Shown here in pieces: positions 23,721 through 32,290 of a stretch of 64,000 nt of DNA. Position numbers and translations under genes: made by a program. Source of the stretch: CAXXOK01 sp963663285 (GTDB lineage: Bacteria; Bacillota; Clostridia; Christensenellales; Aristaeellaceae); the NCBI GenBank assembly GCA_963663285.2, contig CAXXNI010000004.1:1284451-1348450 (forward strand). The letters are read 5' to 3'. The notes under the pieces were generated by a model. The model ran no database searches. It was given only the letters and a program-made list of their open reading frames with translations, and had not been told where the DNA came from. Every line of letters starts with the position of its first letter. Positions within the stretch are counted from its first letter, which is position 1.

Positions 23721-26021
23721 ATGATGAAACGAAAACTGCTTTTGGCAGCGTTGATGATGCTGATGGTGTTGCTGCTGGGCAGCGTGGCGCTTGCACAAAC
23801 CGATCCGATCGTTTGTGAGATGGAGGTTTCCCCAAGCGCTATCAGCCAGCCCGGTGAAGTAAACATTACCATCACTATTTCCAATTCCGGCGATACGGAT
23901 ATGCAGGAAGCGCTTACCCTGTACAGCCCCACCAGCGAAGTGGTTTCGGATTTTGGGGACGAGGGTTCGGTTATCCTGAAAGCCGGAGAAGTGAAAACAT
24001 GGACCGGTACTTGGGATGTAAACCAGCATACGCTGGATAACGGCCAGATTGTTTTCTTTGTTAAATACGCCTTGTTTAATGATGACGGCGAACGCGAAGT
24101 AAAAAGCCAGCCGATTCGCGGGACAATTGAACAGTCGGAAGCGAAGTCGGCCATTGAGGTAAAGCGTACCATCAGCCCCGGTACCGCGCGCGAGGGGCAG
24201 ACCGTTACGGTGAAGTACGATATTGTAAATACCGGTACGGTATCCCTCAAGAGTATTACCATTAAAGAGAATAAAGATATTAATGAAAAAACGGTTGCCG
24301 TGGTCGATGAGCTGAAGGCGGGGGAAACTGCGCAAGTTAAGTTCCCCGTAACCATGGGCACCAAAGATTTGACCAGCAGCGCAACGGTTTCCTACACATC
24401 AGGGAACGACGATACGGTATTAACCGAAACGGTTGACGAACAGGTAATACATTACGGCGAAGCCGCCATGACTGCTAAGCTGACGTCAAGTGCCAAAGGC
24501 GTCGCCATTAACGAAACGGTAACCCTGACGCTGGAACTGGAAAACAAAGGCACGGTGGATTATACAGACGTTCGTGTAACGGATGAAACGCTGGGCGATG
24601 TGTTTACCAATCAGGAACTGGCCGCGGGCGCAACCCTGACGTTGGAAAAAGAGATCACCCTTACCGAAACAACCGATTACCAGTTCACCATTACCGCGAT
24701 CGATAATACGGGCACCGAGGTGAGCCTGGCAACCGATATGCTGACTGTAACGGCTGTTGACCCGAATAACATTGTGCATCTCAATGTGATCGCCGCAGCC
24801 GACCGTACCGAAGTATATTCCGATCCGGGCGTTGTGCGCTTTACCCTGACGATTGAAAACGACAGCGCGATCGACGCTGGCGAAGTAGCCGTGTATGAAG
24901 GCAACACGGAACTGTACACCTTTGCCTCTATCCCGGCGGGAGAGACCCGCAAGCTGACGCGCGACGCGAAGCTGAGTATGGCTGGTAAATACCAGTTTAC
25001 GGCAGTTACGGTGGACGCGCTGGATAATACCAATACCTTCTCCAGCAACGAGATTCAAATTGCCTATTATACGCCGACAGTCGCCCCGGCGGTAACGCCT
25101 GCGGCGGTCATTACGCCGGAGCCGACCTATGCGGTGCTGACCTATGCACCGATTTCCGACCCGGGCGTAGGTACAACGCCGAAACTGATTCGCGCGTTCT
25201 TCTACCCGTTGATGATTGTCAGTGCCATATTGCTGGGTGCGGCGATTATCCTGCTGATTTTTGCTACGCGTAAGCGCATGCTGGATAAGCGTGCTTCCGA
25301 AGCGGCGCTGGATCATCTGGATCGGCCCAAGCGCAGGGATTATGTAACGCCTGGCGATGAACCGGAGGATGGGCTGGCGGCGGTCGAAACGCAGCCAGAA
25401 ACCCCGGACGGGGAAACGGAAGAAAAACCCAAGGCGAAGCGGGACACCAACCCTTTACAACAAGAGATACCGTCCAACGACGTTGAACTGCCACACATGA
25501 AGTACGTTCGTAACGCATACCAGCGGACCGCAGCCAGTAAGGAATATGGCAAGCAAGCCGCCTATGATACCGATGCCTATAACGATGAGGCGGAAGGTAC
25601 GCAGGCTGCGCCGGAGGAACTGCACCGCTATTATGCCCGTCCCAGCCAGAATGAAGGCGCAGACGACGGATACGGCGATGATGCCGCTTATCCGGGTCAG
25701 GGCGGCGCGGCATATGCCGATGAGCGTGAGTTCTACACGGATGAAGATGGCTTTGACCCGGATGTATATGCCGAGGATATGCCGGCGTATGACGATCGTT
25801 TAGGCTATACGCCGCAGGACGCATATGATGACTATGCGGAAAGCGAAGGATACGACGATGCGCCCGATGCGTATGGGGAGAACGATCCCTACGACCAGAG
25901 CTATGATGAGCGCTACCCGGATGAAAAAGCGCCGCGGCAGAGCGCTGCGGATACTTCGGCAAGGGCGGGCAGAACTGCCGCACACCGCCGCCGCCGCAGT
26001 GAGAACGAACCTCAGGAATAA
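23721..26021 (+). CDS. Large membrane-anchored protein with four Ig-like/CARDB-type repeats and an acidic Tyr-rich cytoplasmic tail
   Basis: 766 residues. Signal peptide 1-25 (ALAQ cleavage). Four extracellular beta units of about 105 residues (starting near 34, 144, 249 and 354) share patterns such as VNITITISNSGDTD, VTVKYDIVNTGTVSLKS, VTLTLELENKGTVDYTD and VRFTLTIENDSAIDAGE, typical of CARDB or DUF11-like adhesion folds. A Pro/Thr linker leads to one membrane segment (about 492-515) and a 250-residue cytoplasmic tail whose residues 605-740 are dominated by Asp, Glu, Tyr, Ala and Gly, ending in a basic AHRRRRSE segment. Function unknown; an envelope scaffold is a guess from the topology and the neighbouring PBP. 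Starts with tandem ATGs. Confidence 0.8.
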   Translation: MMKRKLLLAALMMLMVLLLGSVALAQTDPIVCEMEVSPSAISQPGEVNITITISNSGDTDMQEALTLYSPTSEVVSDFGDEGSVILKAGEVKTWTGTWDVNQHTLDNGQIVFFVKYALFNDDGEREVKSQPIRGTIEQSEAKSAIEVKRTISPGTAREGQTVTVKYDIVNTGTVSLKSITIKENKDINEKTVAVVDELKAGETAQVKFPVTMGTKDLTSSATVSYTSGNDDTVLTETVDEQVIHYGEAAMTAKLTSSAKGVAINETVTLTLELENKGTVDYTDVRVTDETLGDVFTNQELAAGATLTLEKEITLTETTDYQFTITAIDNTGTEVSLATDMLTVTAVDPNNIVHLNVIAAADRTEVYSDPGVVRFTLTIENDSAIDAGEVAVYEGNTELYTFASIPAGETRKLTRDAKLSMAGKYQFTAVTVDALDNTNTFSSNEIQIAYYTPTVAPAVTPAAVITPEPTYAVLTYAPISDPGVGTTPKLIRAFFYPLMIVSAILLGAAIILLIFATRKRMLDKRASEAALDHLDRPKRRDYVTPGDEPEDGLAAVETQPETPDGETEEKPKAKRDTNPLQQEIPSNDVELPHMKYVRNAYQRTAASKEYGKQAAYDTDAYNDEAEGTQAAPEELHRYYARPSQNEGADDGYGDDAAYPGQGGAAYADEREFYTDEDGFDPDVYAEDMPAYDDRLGYTPQDAYDDYAESEGYDDAPDAYGENDPYDQSYDERYPDEKAPRQSAADTSARAGRTAAHRRRRSENEPQE

Positions 26022-26040
26022 ATAGAATTAAATACTTATG

Positions 26041-26076
26041 CCGCCCGCCTGCGTTCGCAGGACGGGCGGTGTTTTT
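26041..26076 (+). terminator. Terminator after the repeated-domain membrane protein
   Basis: Stem CCGCCCG...CTGC / GCAG...CGGGCGG with a GTTC loop and small internal bulge, followed by TGTTTTTT. Confidence 0.9.
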
Positions 26077-26158
26077 TCCTGCTGGCATCGCTAGATAAAA
26101 CACAAAAATGCGGACAAATCATTGCCGGAAAACGAGGAAGGATACAATGGGTTACCGC

Positions 26159-26187
26159 TTGTTTTTGGCTGGAAAGCCCTGTATAAT
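26159..26187 (+). promoter_or_regulatory. Promoter of the DUF2461 gene
   Basis: -35 TTGTTT (26159-26164), 17-base spacer, -10 TATAAT (26182-26187); start near 26194, which excludes the longer open frame from 26122. Confidence 0.7.
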
Positions 26188-26217
26188 AGCATAAAGAGTG
26201 AGAGGGTGAATGTACGG

Positions 26218-26913
26218 ATGTTTGAAGGATTTCCCGAAGAGACGATACGCTTTTTTCTGGATTTGCGTTTTCATAACGACGCCGCTTTTTTTAATGCCAA
26301 CCGGGACCGGTATGAAAAAAGCGTCCGTGAGCCTTTCTATGCATTTATTGAAGCGATGGCGCCCGCTGTATCGCAAATTGCGGATGATATGGAACTACGG
26401 CCCAATAAGTGTCTGGCTCGCATCCGGCGGGATACCCGGTTCAGCCGTGATAAATCGCCCTATCGCGATCACCTGTGGCTTTTGTTCAAGCGCGCCGGGG
26501 AACCGCGCGAAAAGGGCGTAATGTATTGGTTTGAGCTATCGCCGGAAACTGTGAACTGGGGCTTGGGCTTTTGGGATTATAACCGCCCTGCGATGAATGT
26601 GCTGCGCGACCGTATGCTCAATAAACCGGATACGGTGCTGAAAGTGCTTCGGGATGCGCGTGTACCGGCAGAAAACCTGCAAATATACGGGGACAGGTAT
26701 GCGCGTATGGCGGTACCGCAGCAATTACCCCAGGTGCTTCAGGAGATTTATCCGCTGAAAGAGATTCATGTGAAACGTACCAATGTGCCCTTATCCGTTG
26801 CCTACACACCGGAAATTGTGGACTTGTGCTCGCAGGATATACTGCGGCTCAAACCTCTTTATACGCTGCTTAAGGAAGCGGTAGATCTGGGCAGAGCATC
26901 GCTTGACGCATAA
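26218..26913 (+). CDS. DUF2461 family protein
   Basis: 231 residues beginning MFEGFPEETIRFFLDLRFHN. The motif pattern FFxxxxxNNxxxFF (here FLDLRFHNDAAFFNANRDRY), then RIRRDTRFSRDKSPYRDH and a WELSP-like segment are those of DUF2461 (TIGR02453), a widespread family without a proven activity. The start was chosen from the promoter at 26159-26187 and from the family N-terminus. The phosphohexomutase gene follows 67 bases later on the same strand. Confidence 0.88.
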   Translation: MFEGFPEETIRFFLDLRFHNDAAFFNANRDRYEKSVREPFYAFIEAMAPAVSQIADDMELRPNKCLARIRRDTRFSRDKSPYRDHLWLLFKRAGEPREKGVMYWFELSPETVNWGLGFWDYNRPAMNVLRDRMLNKPDTVLKVLRDARVPAENLQIYGDRYARMAVPQQLPQVLQEIYPLKEIHVKRTNVPLSVAYTPEIVDLCSQDILRLKPLYTLLKEAVDLGRASLDA

Positions 26914-26980
26914 ACAATTGCCTGTCGGCTTGCTTTACAGTAGAACGATGGGGAAAAAGGGAAACCCGAAAGGAGCATTT

Positions 26981-28492
26981 ATGGATTATTCGGTACTAAA
27001 AAGCGGTTCGGATGTACGTGGCGTTGCAATTGGGGATGACGCCGTATTAACGGCAGAGGTAGCCCACACCCTTGGCCGAGCGTTTGTTGCCTTTCTGGCG
27101 AAACGGAAAAATGTACCGGCAAGCCAAATTACGGTTGCGCTGGGTAGAGACAGCCGCGTATCCGGCCCCGATTTACTGGCTGCGACAGCGCAGGGCATTG
27201 CCGCGGCGGGAGCCGACGCGCATGATTATGGCATGTGCACAACGCCGTCAATGTATATGGCGATTTTAACGGAGGGCTTTCAGCCGGACGGGTCGATCAT
27301 GGTTACCGCCAGTCATCATCCGTGGAAGCTGAACGGTTTGAAGTTTTTTACCGAAGCGGGCGGGTTGGGCTTTCATGAGCTGGACGATTTGCTGGCAATG
27401 GCGCAGGCGCTGCCCGAAACCGATGGCGCTGTACCCGGCATGGTCGAACAGAAGCCGTTTTTACCCCGCTACATTGAGCATCTGCGCCAGTTGATTATCA
27501 AAGGCGTGAATCCGGATGTATCCCAACCGCTGTTGGGCTTGCATGTCGTTGTGGATGCTGGCAACGGCGCGGGCGGCTTTTATGCCGATATGCTAAAAAG
27601 CTTGGGCGCGTGGATTGAAGGCAGCCAGTTTTTAGAGCCGGACGGCCATTTTCCCAACCATGTACCAAACCCGGAAAATGCGGAAGCAATGGATTCGCTG
27701 GCGACGGCTGTGCTGCGCGTAGGCGCGGATGTTGGTGTGATTTTTGATGCGGATTGTGATCGGGCTGCCATCGTGGAGCATACCGGCAAGGAGATTAACC
27801 GTAACCGGTTGATTGCCATGATCAGCGCGATCCTGCTGGAGGATGACCCGGGCGCGACGATTGTAACCGACTCGGTTACCTCCTCCGGACTGGCGGAGTT
27901 TATCCAAAACTGGGGCGGCGTGCATTACCGCTATAAGCGTGGCTACCGCAACGTGATTGACGAAGCGGTACGCCTGAACGAAGCGGGCATCGACTGCCCG
28001 CTTGCCATCGAAACCAGCGGGCACGCAGCGCTGCGGGATAATCATTTTCTGGACGACGGTATGTATTTGGTTACGCTATTGCTGATCAAAGCAATGCAGC
28101 TGAAGCAGCAGGGACAGGAACTGGGCACCTTGCTGGATGGGCTGAAAGAGCCTGTGGAAAGCACCGAGATCCGCATGAAAATCCGTACGAAGGATTTTGC
28201 CCAGACCGGAAAAGCGCTGATCGAGCAGGTGATGGAATACGCGACGGAGCATCCTGATTGGCACATGGCCCCGGACAACCGCGAAGGGGTGCGAATCAGC
28301 TTTGACCTTAGCGGCGGACTGAACAACGGGTGGTTCCTGCTGCGCCTTTCCGTACACGATCCGGTGCTGCCGTTGAATGTGGAAAGCGACGTACAGGGCG
28401 GTGTGAAGGCGATTCTGGCAAAACTGTCCGCCGCGCTGGGCGAACAGCCGGATGTGGATATGTCGCCGCTGCTGCAAGCCCTGGAAGCATAA
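26981..28492 (+). CDS. Phosphomannomutase/phosphoglucomutase (alpha-D-phosphohexomutase)
   Basis: 503 residues. It interconverts hexose 1- and 6-phosphates, feeding nucleotide-sugar and glycan synthesis. Visible: the phosphoserine loop MVTASHHPWKLNG (active Ser in TASHHP), the Mg loop FDADCDRA (DxDxD), a sugar-binding GHAALRDN segment with the preceding ETSGH, and the C-terminal phosphate-binding DNREGVRISF. SD AAAGGAG is 5 bases from the ATG. A Nudix gene follows after 10 bases. Glucose versus mannose preference cannot be read off. Confidence 0.92.
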   Translation: MDYSVLKSGSDVRGVAIGDDAVLTAEVAHTLGRAFVAFLAKRKNVPASQITVALGRDSRVSGPDLLAATAQGIAAAGADAHDYGMCTTPSMYMAILTEGFQPDGSIMVTASHHPWKLNGLKFFTEAGGLGFHELDDLLAMAQALPETDGAVPGMVEQKPFLPRYIEHLRQLIIKGVNPDVSQPLLGLHVVVDAGNGAGGFYADMLKSLGAWIEGSQFLEPDGHFPNHVPNPENAEAMDSLATAVLRVGADVGVIFDADCDRAAIVEHTGKEINRNRLIAMISAILLEDDPGATIVTDSVTSSGLAEFIQNWGGVHYRYKRGYRNVIDEAVRLNEAGIDCPLAIETSGHAALRDNHFLDDGMYLVTLLLIKAMQLKQQGQELGTLLDGLKEPVESTEIRMKIRTKDFAQTGKALIEQVMEYATEHPDWHMAPDNREGVRISFDLSGGLNNGWFLLRLSVHDPVLPLNVESDVQGGVKAILAKLSAALGEQPDVDMSPLLQALEA

Positions 28493-28502
28493 CGGAGGCA
28501 GC

Positions 28503-28979
28503 ATGGGCGAATATATGCGCGAGATGCGCAGCCGGGTAGGCAGCATACCGTTGCTGCAATGCGGCGCATCCGTGATTGTGGAGAACGAAAACGGCGAAGT
28601 GCTGCTGGAACTGCGCGCGGATACCAAAGACTGGTCCTATGTCGGGGGCGCGGTGGAGCTATACGAAAGTGTAGAGCATGCCGCCGCGCGGGAGCTGACG
28701 GAAGAAACCGGCTTAATTGCGGATGAACTGACCGTAATGGGTGTTTTCTCCGGAGAAGAGATGCGCTTTGTGTACCCAAACGGGGATCAGGTTAGCAATG
28801 TGGACATTGTATATATCTGCCGCGCATACCATGGACAATTGAAACGGCAGGAGGCGGAAGTGGACGAACTGCGGTTCTTCCCGCCTGATGCGCTGCCGGA
28901 TGCGTTTTTCCAGCCAAACCGGCCCGGTATGAGGGCTTACCTGCAACAGAGAAATATTAAAGACCCGCGCTTCCTGTAA
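28503..28979 (+). CDS. Nudix hydrolase
   Basis: 158 residues. The Nudix box is complete: GAVELYESVEHAAARELTEE followed by TGL. An N-terminal stretch YMREMRSRVGSIPLLQCGAS before the fold resembles ADP-ribose or CDP-choline type Nudix enzymes. SD CGGAGG lies 4 bases from the ATG, and the gene sits 10 bases after the phosphohexomutase, suggesting one transcript. Substrate not determinable. The stop codon lies inside the downstream terminator stem. Confidence 0.92.
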   Translation: MGEYMREMRSRVGSIPLLQCGASVIVENENGEVLLELRADTKDWSYVGGAVELYESVEHAAARELTEETGLIADELTVMGVFSGEEMRFVYPNGDQVSNVDIVYICRAYHGQLKRQEAEVDELRFFPPDALPDAFFQPNRPGMRAYLQQRNIKDPRFL

Positions 28980-28997
28980 GGGGAAGGCGGGTCTTTC
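28959..28997. terminator. Bidirectional terminator between the Nudix gene and copA
   Basis: Stem AAAGACCCGC / GCGGGTCTTT (10 bp), extended inward by CTTCC / GGAAG. It overlaps the last codons of the Nudix gene and can stop copA transcription from the other side. Confidence 0.8.
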
Positions 28998-29010
28998 CAT
29001 ATGGTATGGT

Positions 29011-31497
29011 TTAGTTTGTTTTCTGCCCTGTCTGCAGTGGTTTAAACCGTTTCAACCGAAGAGCGTTGGTAACGACGGAAACGGAGCTGAGCGACATTGC
29101 GGCGGCTGCAAACATGGGGTTGAGCAGCGGCCCGCCGAACAGGTGCAAAAGTCCCGCGGCGATGGGAATTCCGATCACGTTGTACCCAAAGGCCCAAAAC
29201 AGGTTTTGCCGGATATTACGGATGGTTCTGCGGCTCAGCGCAATGGCTGTGGAAACATCCGCGGGATCGGACCGCATCAGTACAATATCCGCGCTTTCCA
29301 TAGCGACATCGGTGCCGGAGCCGATGGCAATGCCGATGTCAGCCTGCGCTAGCGCGGGCGCATCGTTAATGCCGTCGCCGACCATAGCGACTTTGTAACC
29401 AGCCTGTTGCAGTTTTTGCACTTCGCCCGCTTTATCCTGCGGTAATACCTCGGATAAAACCTCGCTGATTCCGGCTTGCGCCGCGATGGCTGCAGCGGTC
29501 TGGGCGGTATCGCCGGTCATCATAATGGTTTTGATTCCCAGCGCCTGAAGTGCTTCGATCGCGGCGCGGCTGGTGGGTTTTACCACATCCGCTACGGCGA
29601 TCATCCCGGCGGCTTGACCGTCGATAGCGATAAACATGGGCGTTTTCCCCTCGCCCGATAAAGAAGCGGCTTTCTCTGCAAATGTATCCAGTGTAATGCC
29701 GCGTTCTTCCATCAGCTTATGGTTTCCGGCTAGGATGGCTTTTCCCGAAACGTTTGCCTGTATGCCCTGTCCGGCAATGGCTTTGAAGCCTGATGCGGTA
29801 GACACGTTCAGCTTTTGATCTGCGGCACGGCGGACGATGGCTTGCCCAAGTGGATGCTCGGAAGGTTTTTCAGCAGAGGCGGCCAGTTGCAGCAGCGATT
29901 CCGCGGTAATTCCGTCACCGGGGAATATGTCCGTCACGGCAGGTTCGCCGCGGGTTAGGGTGCCGGTTTTATCAAACACGATAGCGTTCAGTTTATGGGC
30001 TGTTTCCAAGGCTTCACCGCTCTTGAAAAGAATTCCGTACTCTGCGCCTTTGCCTGTAGCCACCATGATAGCAGTGGGCGTAGCGAGCCCAAGCGCGCAC
30101 GGGCAGGCGATCACCAGTACGGAGACGAAGATAGTCAGCGCGAATTTCAAGTCGCCACCGGTGCCGAAATACCATGCAAGACCCGCGGCCAGTGCGATAG
30201 CCATGACCACAGGCACAAAATAGCCGCTTACAACATCCGCCAGCTTGGCGATCGGCGCTTTTTGCCCCTGAGCGTCCTCCACCAGCTTCACAATTTGTGC
30301 CAGTGCCGTATCGCTGCCGATTTTGTCCGCCCGGAAACGCAGCGTGCCGGTAGTATTAACAGTCGCGGCGTACACCATATCGCCCGCCTGTTTTTCTACG
30401 GGCAGGCTTTCGCCGGTTAACATCGATTCATCAATGGCGGTGTGTCCGCTGAGTACGGCTCCGTCTACCGGGATTCTGGCTCCGGGGCGAACCACAACGG
30501 TATCGCCCAGTTCCACCTCGTCGATGGGGACTTCCGTTTCCTGTCCGTTTTGTAAAATTACAGCGGTGCGCGGTGCAAGACCCATCAGCTTTTGGATGGC
30601 GTTGCTGGTGCGGCCCTTGGATACGGCTTCCATGGATTTGCCCAGCATAATCAGCGTAATAATCACGCCTGCCGATTCAAAATAAAGGGAATGAACAGCC
30701 ATGGCGTTGCCGGCTGCTAGCTGGAGTACGTTGTACAAACTGTACCCAAACGCGGCGGTCGTACCGACAGCGATCAGCGAGTCCATGTTCGGGCCAAGCT
30801 GCCATAATGCGCGAAAACCTACCGTGTAAAAGCGGTATCCAACGCCTATGATGGGAAGAACCAGAATAAGCTGCGCTATTGCGTACGCCAGCGGATGCGC
30901 CGCCGGGTGCAGTGCTGCGGGGATCGGCAGGGAAACGCCGGTGATCATCGGCGCCATGGCAAGGTATAGAAGCGGCAGGGCAAAGGCCGCCGCGATGATA
31001 AAACGCGTCCACATGGTGTGAATTTCCTTTTGCTTTCGCGCCCGCTGATCATCCGCCGCGCTGGATGTTTGAATCGTCAAGGCTTGGTATCCGGCTTTTT
31101 CAATACTGTGGCGTATGGCGGATAAACGCACTACCTGCGGTTGATAGGTGACGGTTGCTTTTTCGGTAATCAGGTTGACCGATGCATCCTGTACGCCATC
31201 TAACCCGGAAATTGCTTTTTGCACCCGCGAGGCACAGGCGGCACAAGTCATCCCGCCAATGGGAATGGTAACCTGTTGGCTATCGTTAATAGCGTGGCCT
31301 TCATAACCCAAGCGGTGTATGGCGCTTTCGATGTCGGCTGTGTCGGTTTGCGCCTCATCATGCGTTACAAACAGTTTTTCACTGGCGAAGTTCAGACTGG
31401 CTTTGGTTACGCCCGGCAAATCGCTCACCATGGTTTCGATACTATGGGCACACATCACGCAGCTCATGCCGCTGATGGCAAATACAGTGTTTTTCAT
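29011..31497 (-). CDS. copA: Copper-translocating P-type ATPase CopA
   Basis: 828 residues. Two N-terminal heavy-metal domains carry GMSCVMC (Cys13, Cys16) and GMTCAAC (about residue 82). They are followed by membrane helices, the actuator TGES motif, the copper-site CPC in ACPCALGLATPT, the phosphorylation motif DKTGTLT, a HP loop (SEHPLGQA) and GDGINDAPAL. It exports Cu(I) from the cytoplasm using ATP. ATG has SD AAAGGAG. It is divergent from an HxlR regulator with which it shares a 147-base control region. Silver may also be a substrate. Confidence 0.96.
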   Translation of the reverse strand: MKNTVFAISGMSCVMCAHSIETMVSDLPGVTKASLNFASEKLFVTHDEAQTDTADIESAIHRLGYEGHAINDSQQVTIPIGGMTCAACASRVQKAISGLDGVQDASVNLITEKATVTYQPQVVRLSAIRHSIEKAGYQALTIQTSSAADDQRARKQKEIHTMWTRFIIAAAFALPLLYLAMAPMITGVSLPIPAALHPAAHPLAYAIAQLILVLPIIGVGYRFYTVGFRALWQLGPNMDSLIAVGTTAAFGYSLYNVLQLAAGNAMAVHSLYFESAGVIITLIMLGKSMEAVSKGRTSNAIQKLMGLAPRTAVILQNGQETEVPIDEVELGDTVVVRPGARIPVDGAVLSGHTAIDESMLTGESLPVEKQAGDMVYAATVNTTGTLRFRADKIGSDTALAQIVKLVEDAQGQKAPIAKLADVVSGYFVPVVMAIALAAGLAWYFGTGGDLKFALTIFVSVLVIACPCALGLATPTAIMVATGKGAEYGILFKSGEALETAHKLNAIVFDKTGTLTRGEPAVTDIFPGDGITAESLLQLAASAEKPSEHPLGQAIVRRAADQKLNVSTASGFKAIAGQGIQANVSGKAILAGNHKLMEERGITLDTFAEKAASLSGEGKTPMFIAIDGQAAGMIAVADVVKPTSRAAIEALQALGIKTIMMTGDTAQTAAAIAAQAGISEVLSEVLPQDKAGEVQKLQQAGYKVAMVGDGINDAPALAQADIGIAIGSGTDVAMESADIVLMRSDPADVSTAIALSRRTIRNIRQNLFWAFGYNVIGIPIAAGLLHLFGGPLLNPMFAAAAMSLSSVSVVTNALRLKRFKPLQTGQKTN

Positions 31498-31541
31498 GGT
31501 CTGCTCCTTTCGGTCAGGAGAAAAAAATCAATCATTGCGGC

Positions 31542-31571
31542 ATGGTCTGCCGTAATTATATTGTAGACCAT
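31542..31571. promoter_or_regulatory. Candidate operator in the copA promoter
   Basis: Inverted repeat ATGGTCT (31542-31548) / AGACCAT (31565-31571) with a 16-base spacer, overlapping the copA -10. A further ATGGTCTGC copy lies at the copA start codon (31496-31504). Confidence 0.45.
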
Positions 31572-31587
31572 AGGGTTAATATTACAA
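31560..31587 (-). promoter_or_regulatory. copA: Predicted copA promoter
   Basis: Minus strand: -35 TTGTAA (31587-31582), 16-base spacer, -10 TACAAT (31565-31560). The -35 hexamer is the same six base pairs used by the divergent HxlR promoter. Confidence 0.55.
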
Positions 31588-31624
31588 GTATGTACTTTTC
31601 TGTGCTATACTACCCATATGGGTA
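31582..31624 (+). promoter_or_regulatory. HxlR gene promoter with overlapping palindrome
   Basis: -35 TTACAA (31582-31587), 18-base spacer, -10 TATACT (31606-31611). A 14-bp perfect palindrome TACCCATATGGGTA (31611-31624) begins at the last base of the -10 and covers the expected start site, a typical place for a repressor to bind. Confidence 0.6.
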
Positions 31625-31644
31625 CTATTAAAACGAAAGGAATA

Positions 31645-32004
31645 ATGGCAATGGAGTGTAACGATACAGTGCAATGCCCGGTGGACACTACGCTGAAAAT
31701 GATCGGCGGTAAATATAAAGCGCTGATACTCTGGCATCTGCTGGAAAACACGCTGCGGTTTGGGGAATTGCGAAAGTTGATACCAAACGCGACCCCGAAA
31801 ATGCTGACCCAGCAACTGCGGGAGCTGGAAGCCAATGGAATGATCCTTCGAAAGGTCTATCCCGTGGTACCCCCGAAAGTAGAATATAGCATGACAGAGC
31901 TGGGGCAAAGCATCCGCCCGATTCTGTTTGGCATGTACGACTGGGGAGCGGAATATATGAAGAAGAGCGGTCAGCCCATCTGCTGCTCTATGCGAAGACC
32001 CTGA
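31645..32004 (+). CDS. HxlR-family winged-helix transcriptional regulator
   Basis: 119 residues from the ATG with SD GAAAGG 4 bases upstream (another ATG lies two codons on, and an unlikely leaderless ATG at 31618). The family core is present: CPVDTTLKMIGGKYKALILW, FGELRKLIPNATPKMLTQQL and a wing with PPKVEYSMTELG. Cysteines at 5 and 11 and a Cys-Cys pair near the C-terminus (PICCSMRR) could sense thiols, metals or redox stress, as reported for some HxlR proteins. Divergence from copA and the palindrome on its own promoter suggest control of copA and itself; this is inference. Confidence 0.88.
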   Translation: MAMECNDTVQCPVDTTLKMIGGKYKALILWHLLENTLRFGELRKLIPNATPKMLTQQLRELEANGMILRKVYPVVPPKVEYSMTELGQSIRPILFGMYDWGAEYMKKSGQPICCSMRRP

Positions 32005-32116
32005 CAGGAGCATGCAGCGCTATTCAGCCAAACCTATTTTAACTGCGCTCTTATAGGTGGAATGGATATTCTTTCTATTTGCCTTTCTTACGTATAGTAG
32101 ATGATTTATGAATATG

Positions 32117-32148
32117 AAAAACCGCCGCGTATTATTCGTGGCGGTTTT
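32117..32148. terminator. Bidirectional terminator
   Basis: Stem AAAACCGCC / GGCGGTTTT with outer A and T tracts, about 110 bases after the HxlR stop. The remaining 32149-32290 holds nothing I can assign. Confidence 0.75.
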
Positions 32149-32290
32149 AGCTATAAAGTTCGTTTGTGTTATCCTTTTACAGGATGACGAGAGACAGCGC
32201 TTAAATATGGTTGCTTAACTTTTTACCATGCCTGCATATGGGCAGTGTAGGCCCTTAATAAAATGCCATATATCACATTTGCCGAATCTC

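Noticed and set aside
25264..26103. 279-residue minus-strand frame at the tail of the repeated-domain protein
   Set aside because: His/Arg/Pro composition produced by the opposite Asp/Tyr-rich tail; it would also cross the terminator at 26041.
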